DNA from: Planctomycetales bacterium
Lineage (GTDB): Bacteria > Planctomycetota > Planctomycetia > Isosphaerales > Isosphaeraceae
DNA length: 42,285 bases
Assembly: GCA_027449865.1 (NCBI GenBank)
Contig: DAIDKV010000192.1
Location: 1 to 42,285, forward strand
Direction of reading: 5' to 3'
In this document: in pieces, positions 1-8,313 of the stretch
Layout of the letters: each line of letters opens with the position of its first letter
Position numbering within the stretch: position 1 is the first letter of the stretch
The notes under the pieces: model-generated
What the model saw: only the letters and a program-made list of their open reading frames with translations
Told to the model about the DNA's origin: nothing
The model's database searches: none
Made by a program: the position numbers and the translations under genes

Positions 1-2
1 TG

Positions 3-110
3 TATGAGACGGGCCGCAAATGCACCGCGGGCTTCAAGGAGTCGATGAAGATCGTGTTCGACGAGATCCTCCCCAAGTGGAACTATACGGCCGTCCCTCA
101 GCCCGCATGA
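3..110 (+). CDS. C-terminal end of an ISAzo13-like transposase (cut by window start)
   Basis: The first 35 codons form an open frame ending at TGA 108-110, with no start inside the window. The translated tail has Tyr-x-Thr-Gly-x-Lys near its beginning and ends in LPKWNYTAVP. From memory of the family, ISAzo13-type transposases finish with a Y-x-x-G-x-K stretch followed about 20 residues later by a [FL]-P-x-W-N-Y-T-x-x-P ending, and the spacing here agrees. It is therefore probably the last part of a DDE transposase, but only about 35 residues can be judged. The bases from 111 to 200, up to the convergent PPC gene, show no recognisable inverted-repeat end. An unrelated protein ending in a chance match remains possible. 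Confidence 0.55.
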   Translation, partial: YETGRKCTAGFKESMKIVFDEILPKWNYTAVPQPA

Positions 111-200
111 GATCGGGAAGTTATCCCTGGCCTATTCCTAAATCGGCTGAGACTGGGGGAGGAAGGTCTTCATCGAACCGACCGCGAGAGCGGTCAGTGA

Positions 201-635
201 TCATGGACGGATGAGGGCGAGCCCTGATTCCGGATCATGCACTTTCCGCAGGTGGGCCGGCGACTCGGTGAGGATCACCTCCAGGGTCGGCCGGACGTGC
301 CCCTCGATCAGGTGCCCGCCGCGGGTCGTGCCGTCTGATCGTCCGACGACGATGTGAACGTGGACCCTGGGCTTCCCCTGCTCCTGCGCCACGTCGCCGA
401 TCAGCGAGAGAACCTCCACCTGCTCGCCCACCGGAATTTTCTGATATTCTTTCTTTTCCCAGTTGAAGTAGCCCAGGGTCACTTCGCGGAATGCGCCGAT
501 GCCGGTGATCTGGGCGGCGCCCAGGTTGTTTTCGTGGGCGAATTGTTTCAGGCCCGCCATCGCCTCGTCGCCCGTTTCGAAGACCAGTGCGAAGGTCCGC
601 TGTCCCTGATTTTCGTGGATTGACCTGGATCTCAT
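201..635 (-). CDS. PPC/DUF296 domain protein (PD1-like)
   Basis: A 144-residue protein made almost entirely of one PPC (plants and prokaryotes conserved, DUF296) domain. The signs are the early strand ALVFETGDEAM, the glycine-rich turn in ITGIGAF, and the family signature PRVHVHIVVGRSDGTTRGGHL around residues 88-109, whose histidines bind metal in trimeric bacterial members. Bacterial PPC proteins are small soluble trimers of uncertain function; in plants the domain is fused to AT-hooks. The start at 635 follows AAGGAG about 8 nt upstream, and the gene begins 6 nt after the stop of the preceding small gene, so it is probably the last gene of the operon running from 7032. It has no AT-hook or other DNA-binding motif, so a direct DNA-binding role is not supported. 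Confidence 0.9.
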   Translation of the reverse strand: MRSRSIHENQGQRTFALVFETGDEAMAGLKQFAHENNLGAAQITGIGAFREVTLGYFNWEKKEYQKIPVGEQVEVLSLIGDVAQEQGKPRVHVHIVVGRSDGTTRGGHLIEGHVRPTLEVILTESPAHLRKVHDPESGLALIRP

Positions 636-641
636 CGGATC

Positions 642-944
642 TTACTCCTTTGATGTGTCGGGCATGGTCAGCTCGGATCGGAGTCCGGCGAGTGGATCTC
701 TGGGCGGCGGACCGTCGCCGGCCCACCGCGCCTGGAAGAGGTAGCGGACCTTGCCGGCCCGTACCTTGGTCTGTCGCATCACGCCGTATCCGCGGTTGGC
801 GAGAGCCTCGGCGATGGCTCGGATTCTTGAGCGGTCGAGGTCGATCGCGTCGAGGACGGCCGCCTCGCCCGCCTGGTTTCTGCGTGCATAAATCAGCACG
901 CCATCGACCTTCCCCAGTTTGCATTCCTCGATGGCGATTCCCAT
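642..944 (-). CDS. small conserved-looking protein of unknown function
   Basis: A 100-residue protein not recognised by family. The ATG at 944 is chosen because GGAGGA lies about 8 nt upstream and the frame lies between two genes of the same operon, 35 nt after the FAD/Fe-S dehydrogenase stop and 6 nt before the PPC start. The N-terminal 75 residues read as an alpha/beta fold: a first strand with VDGVLIYARR, a helix rich in Arg, Ile and Ala (SRIRAIAEALANRG), then a basic strand pair (VMRQTKVRAGKVRYLFQARW). The last 25 residues are Pro- and Asp-rich and probably disordered. There is no signal peptide, membrane segment or cysteine pair. Its position suggests an accessory role to the dehydrogenase, which is inference only. 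Confidence 0.7.
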   Translation of the reverse strand: MGIAIEECKLGKVDGVLIYARRNQAGEAAVLDAIDLDRSRIRAIAEALANRGYGVMRQTKVRAGKVRYLFQARWAGDGPPPRDPLAGLRSELTMPDTSKE

Positions 945-979
945 GGCTTCCTCCTTCGATTTCGCCGAGATGCGGTCGG

Positions 980-3900
980 TCAGATCCGTCGACGAAGGGC
1001 GACCCGCGATGAGCCCTGGACGAGTGCCAGTCCCAGCAAGGCACCGGCGCCAAGGGCCAGCATGACAACCCCGGGCGTGATCGCCGGCTCCCACTTGCCG
1101 AGCGGCTGATACTCCATTTCGGGACGTTCCTTCTCGACGCCGCGCGGTCCCTCGCGCAGGGCCATCTGCATGACCTGAGCCAGGTGCAGGGCACCTCGAT
1201 CGGTCAGCCCGGCGATCTGCTCGCGGCAACTGAACCCGTCGGCGATGATCAGTTCGTCGACGGCCGAATTGCGGACGGCCGGAAGCAGCACTCGCTCGCC
1301 GATGGCCACCGAAACATCGTAGTGTCCCGCCTCGAAGCCGAACGAGCCGGCCATCCCGCAGCACCCCGAGTTCAGGAGTTCGAAGTCGAGGCCCATGTCC
1401 TTCAGCAACGAGATCTCGTGCTTGAGTGTCATGACATGCGTGTGGTGGCAATGTCCATGAACCTTTGCCCTGCGGCGGAGCTTCGGAAGCCGGTATCCAG
1501 GCGCTTTCTTGTTGAGGAATTCGGCGAGGGTGAAGAAGTTGTCGTGTAGTCGATTGGCGTCTTCATCCATGGGGAAAAGGTTGTGCATTTCATCGCGGAA
1601 GACGGCAACGCAGCTTGGCTCCAGGCCGACGAAGGGAATCCCTGCCTCGATCTCCGGGCGGAGCCTGTCGAGGATTTCGCGGAGGAGGCTCTTGGCGGTG
1701 TCGAGCATCCCGAAATCGTAGAGTGGACGACCGCAGCAGAGAGACGGCCGAGGGACGATCACCCGGAAGCCGGCGTCCTCGATGACCTCGACGGCCGCCC
1801 GCAGGGTTTGGGGATGGAAATGGTTGTTAAACGTGTCGGCCCAGAGGATCACACCGGGCCTTCCGACGTTACGGACCGGCCTTCTGGACCACCATTCCTT
1901 GAACGTCTGGGGAGCGAACGCTGGCATCTTCCTTCGGGTGGAGATGCCCCCCATCCACTGGAGGACCTTGCCGACGACCGGCGCGTGGGTCATTGCATTG
2001 ACGACCCCGGGCATCCACGAAGCGAGCCGGGCCCACCAGTAGATCCAGCCCATTGCATAGGCGTGGCGTGGCCGCAATCGTCCCTCATAGTAATGCGAAT
2101 AGAATTCCGCCTTGTACGTCGCCATGTCGACGTTGAGCGGGCACTCGGTTCGGCATCCCTTGCAGGCCAGGCAGAGGTCGAGTGCTTCGCGGACCGGTTC
2201 CGCTTTCCAGAGCCCCTTCATGGGGTCGCCCTGGAGCATCTCGAAGAGGAGGTGGGTTCGGCCTCGGGTCGAGTGCATCTCTTCTTTTGTGACCATGTAG
2301 CTCGGGCACATCGTTCCCGATTCTTCCTTCCGGCACTCTCCAACACCGACGCAACGCTCGGTCGCGTAGGCAAAGCTGCCGTGGTCGTTGGGGAACTTGA
2401 AGTGTGTCTCGACCTGGGGCGGATTGTAGCTCGGTCCCATGCGGAGGTTTTCGCCCGGCAGCGCGGGGTCGACCACCCGATGCGGGTTCATCTTGTTCTC
2501 CGGGTCCCAGATCGCCTTGAACTCGCCGAAGGCATGAACCAGCTCGGGGCCGAACATTTTCGGTAGGAGGGCGGCCTTTGACTGGCCATCGCCGTGTTCG
2601 CCCGAGATCGAGCCCCCGTACCGCGAGACCAGGTCGGCCGCCTCGTCGAGGAAGGACCGGAAGTGGCGGACACCCTCGTGCGTCTTCAGATCGAAATCGA
2701 TCCGCGTGTGGACACATCCCTGGCCAAAATGACCGTAAAGCGAGCCGTCGTAGTCGTAGCGCTGGAGCAGTCTGCGCAGGTCACGAAGATAGTCGCTCAA
2801 TTTGAGAGGGTCGACGGCCGAGTCCTCCCAGCCCTCCCAGGCGTCGGGTCGGCCGGGAATCCTCGCCGTGGCGCCCAGGCCCGACTCGCGAACCTTCCAC
2901 AAATGCTCTTCCTCGGCCTCGTCGTCGAACAGCTTCATCGACGGAGAGTTTCCCATCGACTTGAGCCTCGACATCAACGCGTGTGCTTTCTCGTCGGCCT
3001 CGTCCTTGGTCTCGCCTCCGAACTCAACCAGCAGCCAACCGCCGCCGGGTGGCAGAAGCTGCACATCATCCGGGTGAATGCCCTTGGTCTTCATGTCCTT
3101 CACGAGGATGTCGTCGAGCCCTTCGAGACCAATCGGTTTCGCATCAAGGATCTCGCCGACGTGGGCGCCGGCTTCGAAGACGTCAGGGTAGCCGAGGACC
3201 AGTAATGATCGCATCGGCGGGCTGGGAACCAGGTGTACCTGCGCCTCGAGGATTGTCACGCAGGTTCCTTCCGTCCCGCCGAGCGCCCGGGCGACGTGGA
3301 AGCCGTTTTCAGGGAGGAGGTCATCGAGGTTGTATCCCGAGACCCTTCGCGGGATTTTGGGGTATCGGGCACGAATGAGGTCGGCGTACCGGTCGCGGAG
3401 GGCTTTCAACTTCGCGTAGATCTCGCCCCGTCGGCCGCCGGCCTGGATGATGCGCTCCAGCTCGTTCTCGCTCGTTGGGCCGACGGTCATCCTTGTGCCG
3501 TCGTAGAGCAGAATCTCCAGCTCGTCAATCTGGTCGGACGTTCGGCCGGTGCCGAGACCTATGAGCGAGTGAACACCGCACGAATTGTTGCCGATCATTC
3601 CTCCGAGGGTGCAGTGGTTATGGGTCGAGGGGTCGGGAGCGAAGGTTAGCCCGTGCTTTTCGGCCTCGTCCCGTAGCTTGTCGAGCACGCATCCGGGCTG
3701 CACGCGGGCGAGTTTACGGGTGGGATCCACCCAGAGAACCCTGTTCAGGTACTTGGACCAGTCGATCACAACGGCGATGTTGCAGCATCCACCTGTGAGA
3801 CTGGTACCTCCGCCTCGCGAGAGAATCGGGGCCCCATGGCGATGGCAGACCTCGATCGTCGCGATCACGTCGTCGTAGCTCAGTGGGACGACGACGCCGA

Positions 3901-4102
3901 TGGGGACCTGCCGATAATTCGATCCGTCGGTCGCGTAGAGTGCGCGGCTACCGTCGTCAAACCGGACCTCCCCCGCGACCGCCGTCCGGAGCTCGCGGGC
4001 CAGTGAGCCAGCGTCGACGAAGAGAGGAATCCTCGCCTCTTTGCGGTGGCGCTGCCGAGGGCTTGTCTCCGTCAGATCGTGTCCGACCAGGCTGCGTGAC
4101 AT
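980..4102 (-). CDS. FAD-linked oxidase / Fe-S 2-hydroxyacid (D-lactate or glycolate type) dehydrogenase with C-terminal membrane segment
   Basis: A 1040-residue fusion of GlcD-like and GlcF-like parts. Residues about 65-210 are an FAD_binding_4 module (GGGTSLTGG, then MIGNNSCG), followed by the FAD-oxidase C domain. Around 582-598 lies a cysteine cluster (CVGVGEC...MCPSYM) and around 643-655 a classical 4Fe-4S signature CLACKGCRTECP. Two CCG domains follow, with the CCG triplets near 787 and 913 (LCCGRPL and GCCGMAG), typical of quinone-coupled succinate and glycolate-type dehydrogenases. It should oxidise a 2-hydroxyacid and pass electrons to quinone. The last 30 residues carry one predicted membrane helix (VMLALGAGALLGLALV), an unusual tail that could anchor the enzyme. 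GGAG lies about 11 nt before the ATG at 4102. It sits 38 nt downstream of the enolase-superfamily gene. The substrate cannot be told from sequence. Confidence 0.93.
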   Translation of the reverse strand: MSRSLVGHDLTETSPRQRHRKEARIPLFVDAGSLARELRTAVAGEVRFDDGSRALYATDGSNYRQVPIGVVVPLSYDDVIATIEVCHRHGAPILSRGGGTSLTGGCCNIAVVIDWSKYLNRVLWVDPTRKLARVQPGCVLDKLRDEAEKHGLTFAPDPSTHNHCTLGGMIGNNSCGVHSLIGLGTGRTSDQIDELEILLYDGTRMTVGPTSENELERIIQAGGRRGEIYAKLKALRDRYADLIRARYPKIPRRVSGYNLDDLLPENGFHVARALGGTEGTCVTILEAQVHLVPSPPMRSLLVLGYPDVFEAGAHVGEILDAKPIGLEGLDDILVKDMKTKGIHPDDVQLLPPGGGWLLVEFGGETKDEADEKAHALMSRLKSMGNSPSMKLFDDEAEEEHLWKVRESGLGATARIPGRPDAWEGWEDSAVDPLKLSDYLRDLRRLLQRYDYDGSLYGHFGQGCVHTRIDFDLKTHEGVRHFRSFLDEAADLVSRYGGSISGEHGDGQSKAALLPKMFGPELVHAFGEFKAIWDPENKMNPHRVVDPALPGENLRMGPSYNPPQVETHFKFPNDHGSFAYATERCVGVGECRKEESGTMCPSYMVTKEEMHSTRGRTHLLFEMLQGDPMKGLWKAEPVREALDLCLACKGCRTECPLNVDMATYKAEFYSHYYEGRLRPRHAYAMGWIYWWARLASWMPGVVNAMTHAPVVGKVLQWMGGISTRRKMPAFAPQTFKEWWSRRPVRNVGRPGVILWADTFNNHFHPQTLRAAVEVIEDAGFRVIVPRPSLCCGRPLYDFGMLDTAKSLLREILDRLRPEIEAGIPFVGLEPSCVAVFRDEMHNLFPMDEDANRLHDNFFTLAEFLNKKAPGYRLPKLRRRAKVHGHCHHTHVMTLKHEISLLKDMGLDFELLNSGCCGMAGSFGFEAGHYDVSVAIGERVLLPAVRNSAVDELIIADGFSCREQIAGLTDRGALHLAQVMQMALREGPRGVEKERPEMEYQPLGKWEPAITPGVVMLALGAGALLGLALVQGSSRVALRRRI

Positions 4103-4140
4103 GGTGGGAGTGCTCCGTTTTTTTGCGGCCGTGTTGCGGC

Positions 4141-5250
4141 TCAGACGGCGTACCTCGCCGTGTCCTGTCTCTTGAATTCGAGGCCCAGGCCCGGACGGCC
4201 CGGGTCGGGGCGAAGGGCTCCGTCGATGGGCGACAGAGCGCCGTCGAAGAACAGTTGCTCGATTCGATCGTGGTCATGGAAGAATTCGAGGTGCCGGAAG
4301 GCCGGCATGGCACATCCTGGGTGCGCGTGGAGTGCTGGCGCGCAGTGGGCCGAGATGGGCATCCCGCGCGCCTCGCAGAGAATTCCGGCCGCCAGGAATC
4401 CGGTGATGCCGCCGCATCGGGTTGCGTCGGCCTGAAGGACGTCGACGGCGCCTGCGTCGAGCATCCGGCGGAAGTAAAAGAGATCGTATCCGTATTCGCC
4501 TGCCGTGATATCCATGCCGGCGGGGGCGCGGTCGCGGATGAGGCGCAGGCCGTCGAGGTCGTCGGAGGAGACGGGTTCCTCGAACCAGGTCACGCCGAGA
4601 TCGGCGAAGACCTCGGCGAAGGCGAGGGCCTGCTTGCGGTCGTAGGCGCCGTTGGCGTCGACGAAGAGGTCGACCGACCGGCCAATGGCCTCGCGTGCGA
4701 TCCGGACGCGTTGGAGGTCGTCCGAAGGATTGCGGCCGATCTTCATTTTGACTCGGGGAATTCCGCGTTCGACCCACCCCCCGAATTGTTCGCTGAGTTG
4801 CCTGTCGGAGTACGATGTGAAGCCGCCGCTCCCGTAGACCGGGGCTGTCTCGCGGACAGCTCCCAGGAGGGTGACGAGCGCCACGTCGAGAAGCTTGGCC
4901 TTGAGGTCCCAGAGTGCTGTGTCGACCGCGGAGATCGCCATCGAGGCGATTCCCGGACGCCCGTGGTTGCGGATAGAGGCCACCATGGCCGCGAACGAGC
5001 CCGGGATACCCAGGGCGTCACGGCCGGTCACGACGCTGGCGAGCAGGTCCGCGATCAGCCGGGCGGTGGACGTGTCGGCGTAGGAGAAGCCGAGGCCGGT
5101 TTGGCCGCCGGCGGTCGCCTCGACGATGACGATCGTGGTGGAGTTCCATTCAAAAGTGCCGTCCGACTCCCGCGCATCGGTCGGCACCCTGTAGGCGGAG
5201 ACCTCCACGCGGTCGATGGGGACGGACGAAGAACCGAGCCGGGCAGGCAT
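4141..5250 (-). CDS. enolase-superfamily enzyme (mandelate racemase / sugar-acid dehydratase group)
   Basis: A 369-residue protein of normal length for the mandelate racemase/muconate lactonizing enzyme group. An N-terminal capping domain (about 1-125) is followed by the (beta/alpha)7-beta barrel. Catalytic elements are intact: the Lys-x-Lys base pair K168/K170 (VKMKIG), metal ligands D198 (FVDANGAY), E224 (WFEEPV) and E252 (TAGEYGYD), then D275 and the general acid/base H302 (ISAHCAPALH). The KxK plus His arrangement is that of the mandelate racemase subgroup, whose members abstract the alpha-proton of an acid sugar or hydroxyacid. Dehydration of a sugar acid to a 2-keto-3-deoxy acid is the likeliest reaction but is inferred. 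The start at 5250 follows GGAGG 9 nt upstream. It lies 27 nt after the PoxB-like gene and 38 nt before the hydroxyacid dehydrogenase. Confidence 0.9.
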   Translation of the reverse strand: MPARLGSSSVPIDRVEVSAYRVPTDARESDGTFEWNSTTIVIVEATAGGQTGLGFSYADTSTARLIADLLASVVTGRDALGIPGSFAAMVASIRNHGRPGIASMAISAVDTALWDLKAKLLDVALVTLLGAVRETAPVYGSGGFTSYSDRQLSEQFGGWVERGIPRVKMKIGRNPSDDLQRVRIAREAIGRSVDLFVDANGAYDRKQALAFAEVFADLGVTWFEEPVSSDDLDGLRLIRDRAPAGMDITAGEYGYDLFYFRRMLDAGAVDVLQADATRCGGITGFLAAGILCEARGMPISAHCAPALHAHPGCAMPAFRHLEFFHDHDRIEQLFFDGALSPIDGALRPDPGRPGLGLEFKRQDTARYAV

Positions 5251-5277
5251 GACCCGTCGCCTCCGTCAGATGATCGA

Positions 5278-7032
5278 TCAAATCAGTTCCTTGACCTTGT
5301 CCTTCACGACCGATCGAATAATCTTGCCGGCATCCGGCTCGCCGCGGACCAGCGACTCGGCGAACTTGATGGCCTGCTGTGGTGTGGCGGCGGCGGGCAT
5401 CGGTGGTTCGAATGGGTCGACCACGGCCTCGACGATCGCCGGCCTGTTGCTGGAGAATGCCGCCTGGAGGGCCGGTCGGACATCCTCCGGTCGCTCGCAG
5501 CGGAATCCCAGACCTCCGCAAGCCTCCGCGAATTTCACGAAGTCGATCGGGTGCAGTGCGACCTCGTACTCAGGATTGCCAAGGAAAACCATCTGTTCCC
5601 ATTTGATCTGACCAAGCGTGTTATTCTTGATGATGACGACCTTGATGGGCAACTCGTGCTTGACCGCCGTGGCGAAATCACCCATCAACATCGTGAATCC
5701 GCCATCGCCGACGAATGCGACGACCTGGCGGTCCGGATAGGCGGCCTGGGCTCCGATCGCGTATGGGAGCCCGGGCGCCATCGTCGCGAGGTTGCCCGAG
5801 CACGAGAACTTCATCCCCCGCCGGATATGAAGGTGGCGAGCCGCCCAGGTTGTGATGGTTCCCGAGTCGGTTGAGATGATCGCGCCGTCCTTCAGCAGGT
5901 CGTTGACATGCTTCGCCACCACCTGTGGCTTGACCGGCGTGTCGTCGCGTGACTCGCGATTGCTCATTAATTCCATCCAGTCCTTCATGCCGCTCTGGGC
6001 CTTCTCGAGGAACGAGCGGTCGGCCTTCGGCTGGAGGAGAGGGAGGAGTTGTTGCAGGGTCGCCTTGGCATCGCCGACCAGGCCGATATCGACGGTGTAG
6101 CGGAGGCCGATCCGGGTGGGATCGACATCGATCTGGACACACCTTGCCTGATGCGGCTTGGGGTACCACTTCAGGTAGGGAAAGGTCGTGCCGACCATGA
6201 TCAGGCCGTCGCATTCTTCCATGGCGACCTCGGAAGGCCGGGTGCCGAGCAGGCCGACGCCTCCGGTTGTGAACGGCGAATCATCGGGGACGCTCGCCTT
6301 GCCGAGGAGGGGTTTGACGATTGGCCCGGCGACGATATCGGCGAGACGCTCAAGCTCTTCGCCAGCCTCGAGCGCTCCCATTCCGGCCAGGACGACCACT
6401 TTTTTGCAGCCGTTGATCAGCTCGGCGGCGGCCTTGAGGGTCTCGGCCTGGGGGACCGTGATCGGCGGTCGCCACGACGACGATGTGTGGCCGCCGACCA
6501 TTTGCATCGACGATTCCTCGTCCGAGAGCGTCCAGTCCTGGATGTCGGACGGCGTGGTCAGGTGCGAGACCGTTCGTCCCGAGAGCGCAGCTCGACAGGC
6601 GATGTCGACGACCTCTCCGGCGTGCTTTGGACCCAGGATCATCTGGTTGTATGCCGCGACGTCGCTGAAGAGTTGCAGGATGTCGATCTCTTGCTGGAAC
6701 TTGGTTCCGAGCATATCGTGAAAGGTGTGGCCGGTGATCGCGAGGACGGGAGCGTGATCGAGCTTGGCGTCGTAGAGTCCATTGAGCAGGTGGATCGCTC
6801 CTGGCCCGCTGGTGGCGAAGCAGACACCGAGTCGTCCGGTGAACTTGGCGTAACCGCATGCGGCGAAGGCGGCGGCTTCCTCGTGGCGGCACTGAATGAA
6901 CCGGATTCGGTCCTTGTTCTTCCGAAGCGCCTCGAAGATCCCGTTGATTCCGTCTCCGGGAAGGCCGAAGGCCGTGTCCACGCCCCATCCGATCAATTTG
7001 TCGACGATCACGTCGCCGGTGGTTTTTGCCAT
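5278..7032 (-). CDS. thiamine-diphosphate enzyme, pyruvate oxidase / quinone pyruvate dehydrogenase (PoxB) type
   Basis: A 584-residue three-domain ThDP enzyme. The PYR domain has the catalytic glutamate E51 (RHEEAAAFAA) and GLPGDGIN; the middle domain is Rossmann-like (about 200-330); the PP domain has the Mg/ThDP motif GDGGF at 442-446 ending with NN at 470-471. Length and order match E. coli PoxB and related pyruvate oxidases rather than acetolactate synthase, whose usual FAD-loop signature I do not see. The expected reaction is oxidative decarboxylation of pyruvate, or another 2-ketoacid, with electrons to quinone. The C-terminus (IIRSVVKDKVKELI) could form an amphipathic helix like PoxB's lipid-binding tail. 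AGGAGG lies about 9 nt before the ATG at 7032. It is the first gene of the 7032-201 operon. A 7-bp hairpin lies upstream at 7110-7135, and no clear promoter was found. Confidence 0.88.
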   Translation of the reverse strand: MAKTTGDVIVDKLIGWGVDTAFGLPGDGINGIFEALRKNKDRIRFIQCRHEEAAAFAACGYAKFTGRLGVCFATSGPGAIHLLNGLYDAKLDHAPVLAITGHTFHDMLGTKFQQEIDILQLFSDVAAYNQMILGPKHAGEVVDIACRAALSGRTVSHLTTPSDIQDWTLSDEESSMQMVGGHTSSSWRPPITVPQAETLKAAAELINGCKKVVVLAGMGALEAGEELERLADIVAGPIVKPLLGKASVPDDSPFTTGGVGLLGTRPSEVAMEECDGLIMVGTTFPYLKWYPKPHQARCVQIDVDPTRIGLRYTVDIGLVGDAKATLQQLLPLLQPKADRSFLEKAQSGMKDWMELMSNRESRDDTPVKPQVVAKHVNDLLKDGAIISTDSGTITTWAARHLHIRRGMKFSCSGNLATMAPGLPYAIGAQAAYPDRQVVAFVGDGGFTMLMGDFATAVKHELPIKVVIIKNNTLGQIKWEQMVFLGNPEYEVALHPIDFVKFAEACGGLGFRCERPEDVRPALQAAFSSNRPAIVEAVVDPFEPPMPAAATPQQAIKFAESLVRGEPDAGKIIRSVVKDKVKELI

Positions 7033-7218
7033 CTTGTGGCCTCCTGGAGGTGGAGAGTCGCCGTTGGAGGGTGATCGCAGGATCGCCTTCCGTTGACTCG
7101 ACCGCGCGAGGGGACCCGGGCCCGCGGAGGTCCCCGGGCGTTTGCGGGCAATCTCTGTCGGTTGAAAGTCCGCAAACCGGAAGCCAAATACAGACGCCGG
7201 ACGGCCGAATCTCCGCGA

Positions 7219-8311
7219 TCAGTGTCGGGAAGACTCTGCCGCGATTCGCGCACCAGAGCCCGCTTCGAGGTGGGTTCGAACCTGTTTGGCGACGAAGGCG
7301 GTGAAGAGTGAAGCCCCCTCGCGGGTCAGATGGTTCAGGTCGAAGAACAGACTGGTCTCATAGAGGAGTAGCTCGGGCAGGTCGACACGAACGTGGGGAT
7401 ACCGAGATTCCAGGCGGTCGGCCCAGGCGTGGAGCATCGGCGATCTGGGTGGTGAGCTCCCCGAGAAGGGGGTGAGGCGGATCAGCAGCGGAACCCCGTG
7501 TCGCGATGTCAGCTGGATCATCTCTTCCAGCTCCTGGTCGAAGCGATCGGAGATCCGGAACGGATCACGGGTGGCGGACGAATCCCGAGGGGGGGATCTT
7601 CACCAGGAGACGATTCGGAGGGATGGAGTAGCCACGCTCCTCGATCGAGATCCGGCGGAAACTGTGGTAGGTCTCGGGTGAACGCCCGGGGATCGGGCTG
7701 TCGGTGAAGTGGTCGAATCCCCCGACCAGGAGGCCGTAGCCGTGCTTGAAGCCTTGACGCGAGAGGTAGGCGAACGAATCGTGGGGCCGGGGCTCGCTCC
7801 CCGCCTCGCCGTAGCACCAGAGGAAGCGAGCCTTGACGTCACGCATTTCCTCGGGCATGAAGATGTCCTCATGCAGGTCGAGAGCCGTCGGAAGGAGGCC
7901 GAGGACGACGAGCCGGGGCTTTGGATGTCGGGAGGTCAGGTAGGCCTCGAGCATTTGCGTGTAGCCAGCCAGGTTGAGCACGCCGACACTTCCGAGATTG
8001 TAGGCACGCAGCCCCGACTCCCGCTCGAAATCACGGGTTTGGATTCCGTACCGAAGGCTGCTATCTCCCACGAAGATCACGTTATTGGGTTCGTCCGAGC
8101 CCAGGGCGTAGTCCATGCAGAAACTGGAGAACGTCTCGAATTCGTTGGGAGTTCGGTAGTTGCGGAGGAAGATCCGACGGTCGTCCTGCCGCCTTCCGAC
8201 GAGATACATCGTCGGAAGCAGGACGGCGGAAACCACAGCAACGACGGCCAGGACGAGAAGCGTCGGCGCGATCCATCCCCGATCGCGCGTTTCGGGAGGG
8301 ATTCCGGGCAC
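7219..8311 (-). pseudogene. SGNH/GDSL-like O-acyl-transfer partner protein (AlgX/AlgJ-like), frameshifted at a G7 run
   Basis: Two overlapping frames together encode one protein of about 363 residues. It starts at GTG 8311, 2 nt after the MBOAT stop, with an N-terminal membrane anchor (TLLVLAVVAVVSAVLLPTMYLV). The SGNH block I (VIFVGDSSLRYG) is near residue 75, and the C-terminal catalytic block DLNHLTREGASLF is in the other frame (7219-7521). The first frame runs into TGA about 25 nt after a run of seven G (seven C on the coding strand) at 7589-7595. Removing one base gives a continuous reading (KIPPRDSSATRDPFRISDRF) into the second frame. Both catalytic blocks are intact, so the lesion is either recent or a homopolymer sequencing error. 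The partner MBOAT is also broken. SGNH proteins beside MBOATs pass acyl groups to extracellular glycans. Confidence 0.8.
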
Positions 8312-8313
8312 GG

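Noticed and set aside
3883-5874. Long plus-strand open frame (663 codons) opposite the enolase-superfamily and PoxB-like genes
   Set aside because: It is the antisense of two clear enzymes; high GC removes stops from opposite frames. Its composition is Gly/Arg/Asp-rich with no domain resemblance.
7110-7135. Hairpin GGGGACC/GGTCCCC upstream of the PoxB-like gene, considered a terminator for the SGNH operon
   Set aside because: It has a 12-nt loop and no T-run on the minus strand, and lies in generally GC-rich DNA, so it was not called.
7268-7282. GGTTCGAACC, resembling a tRNA T-loop
   Set aside because: It lies inside the C-terminal coding part of the SGNH gene, with no acceptor or anticodon arm around it.
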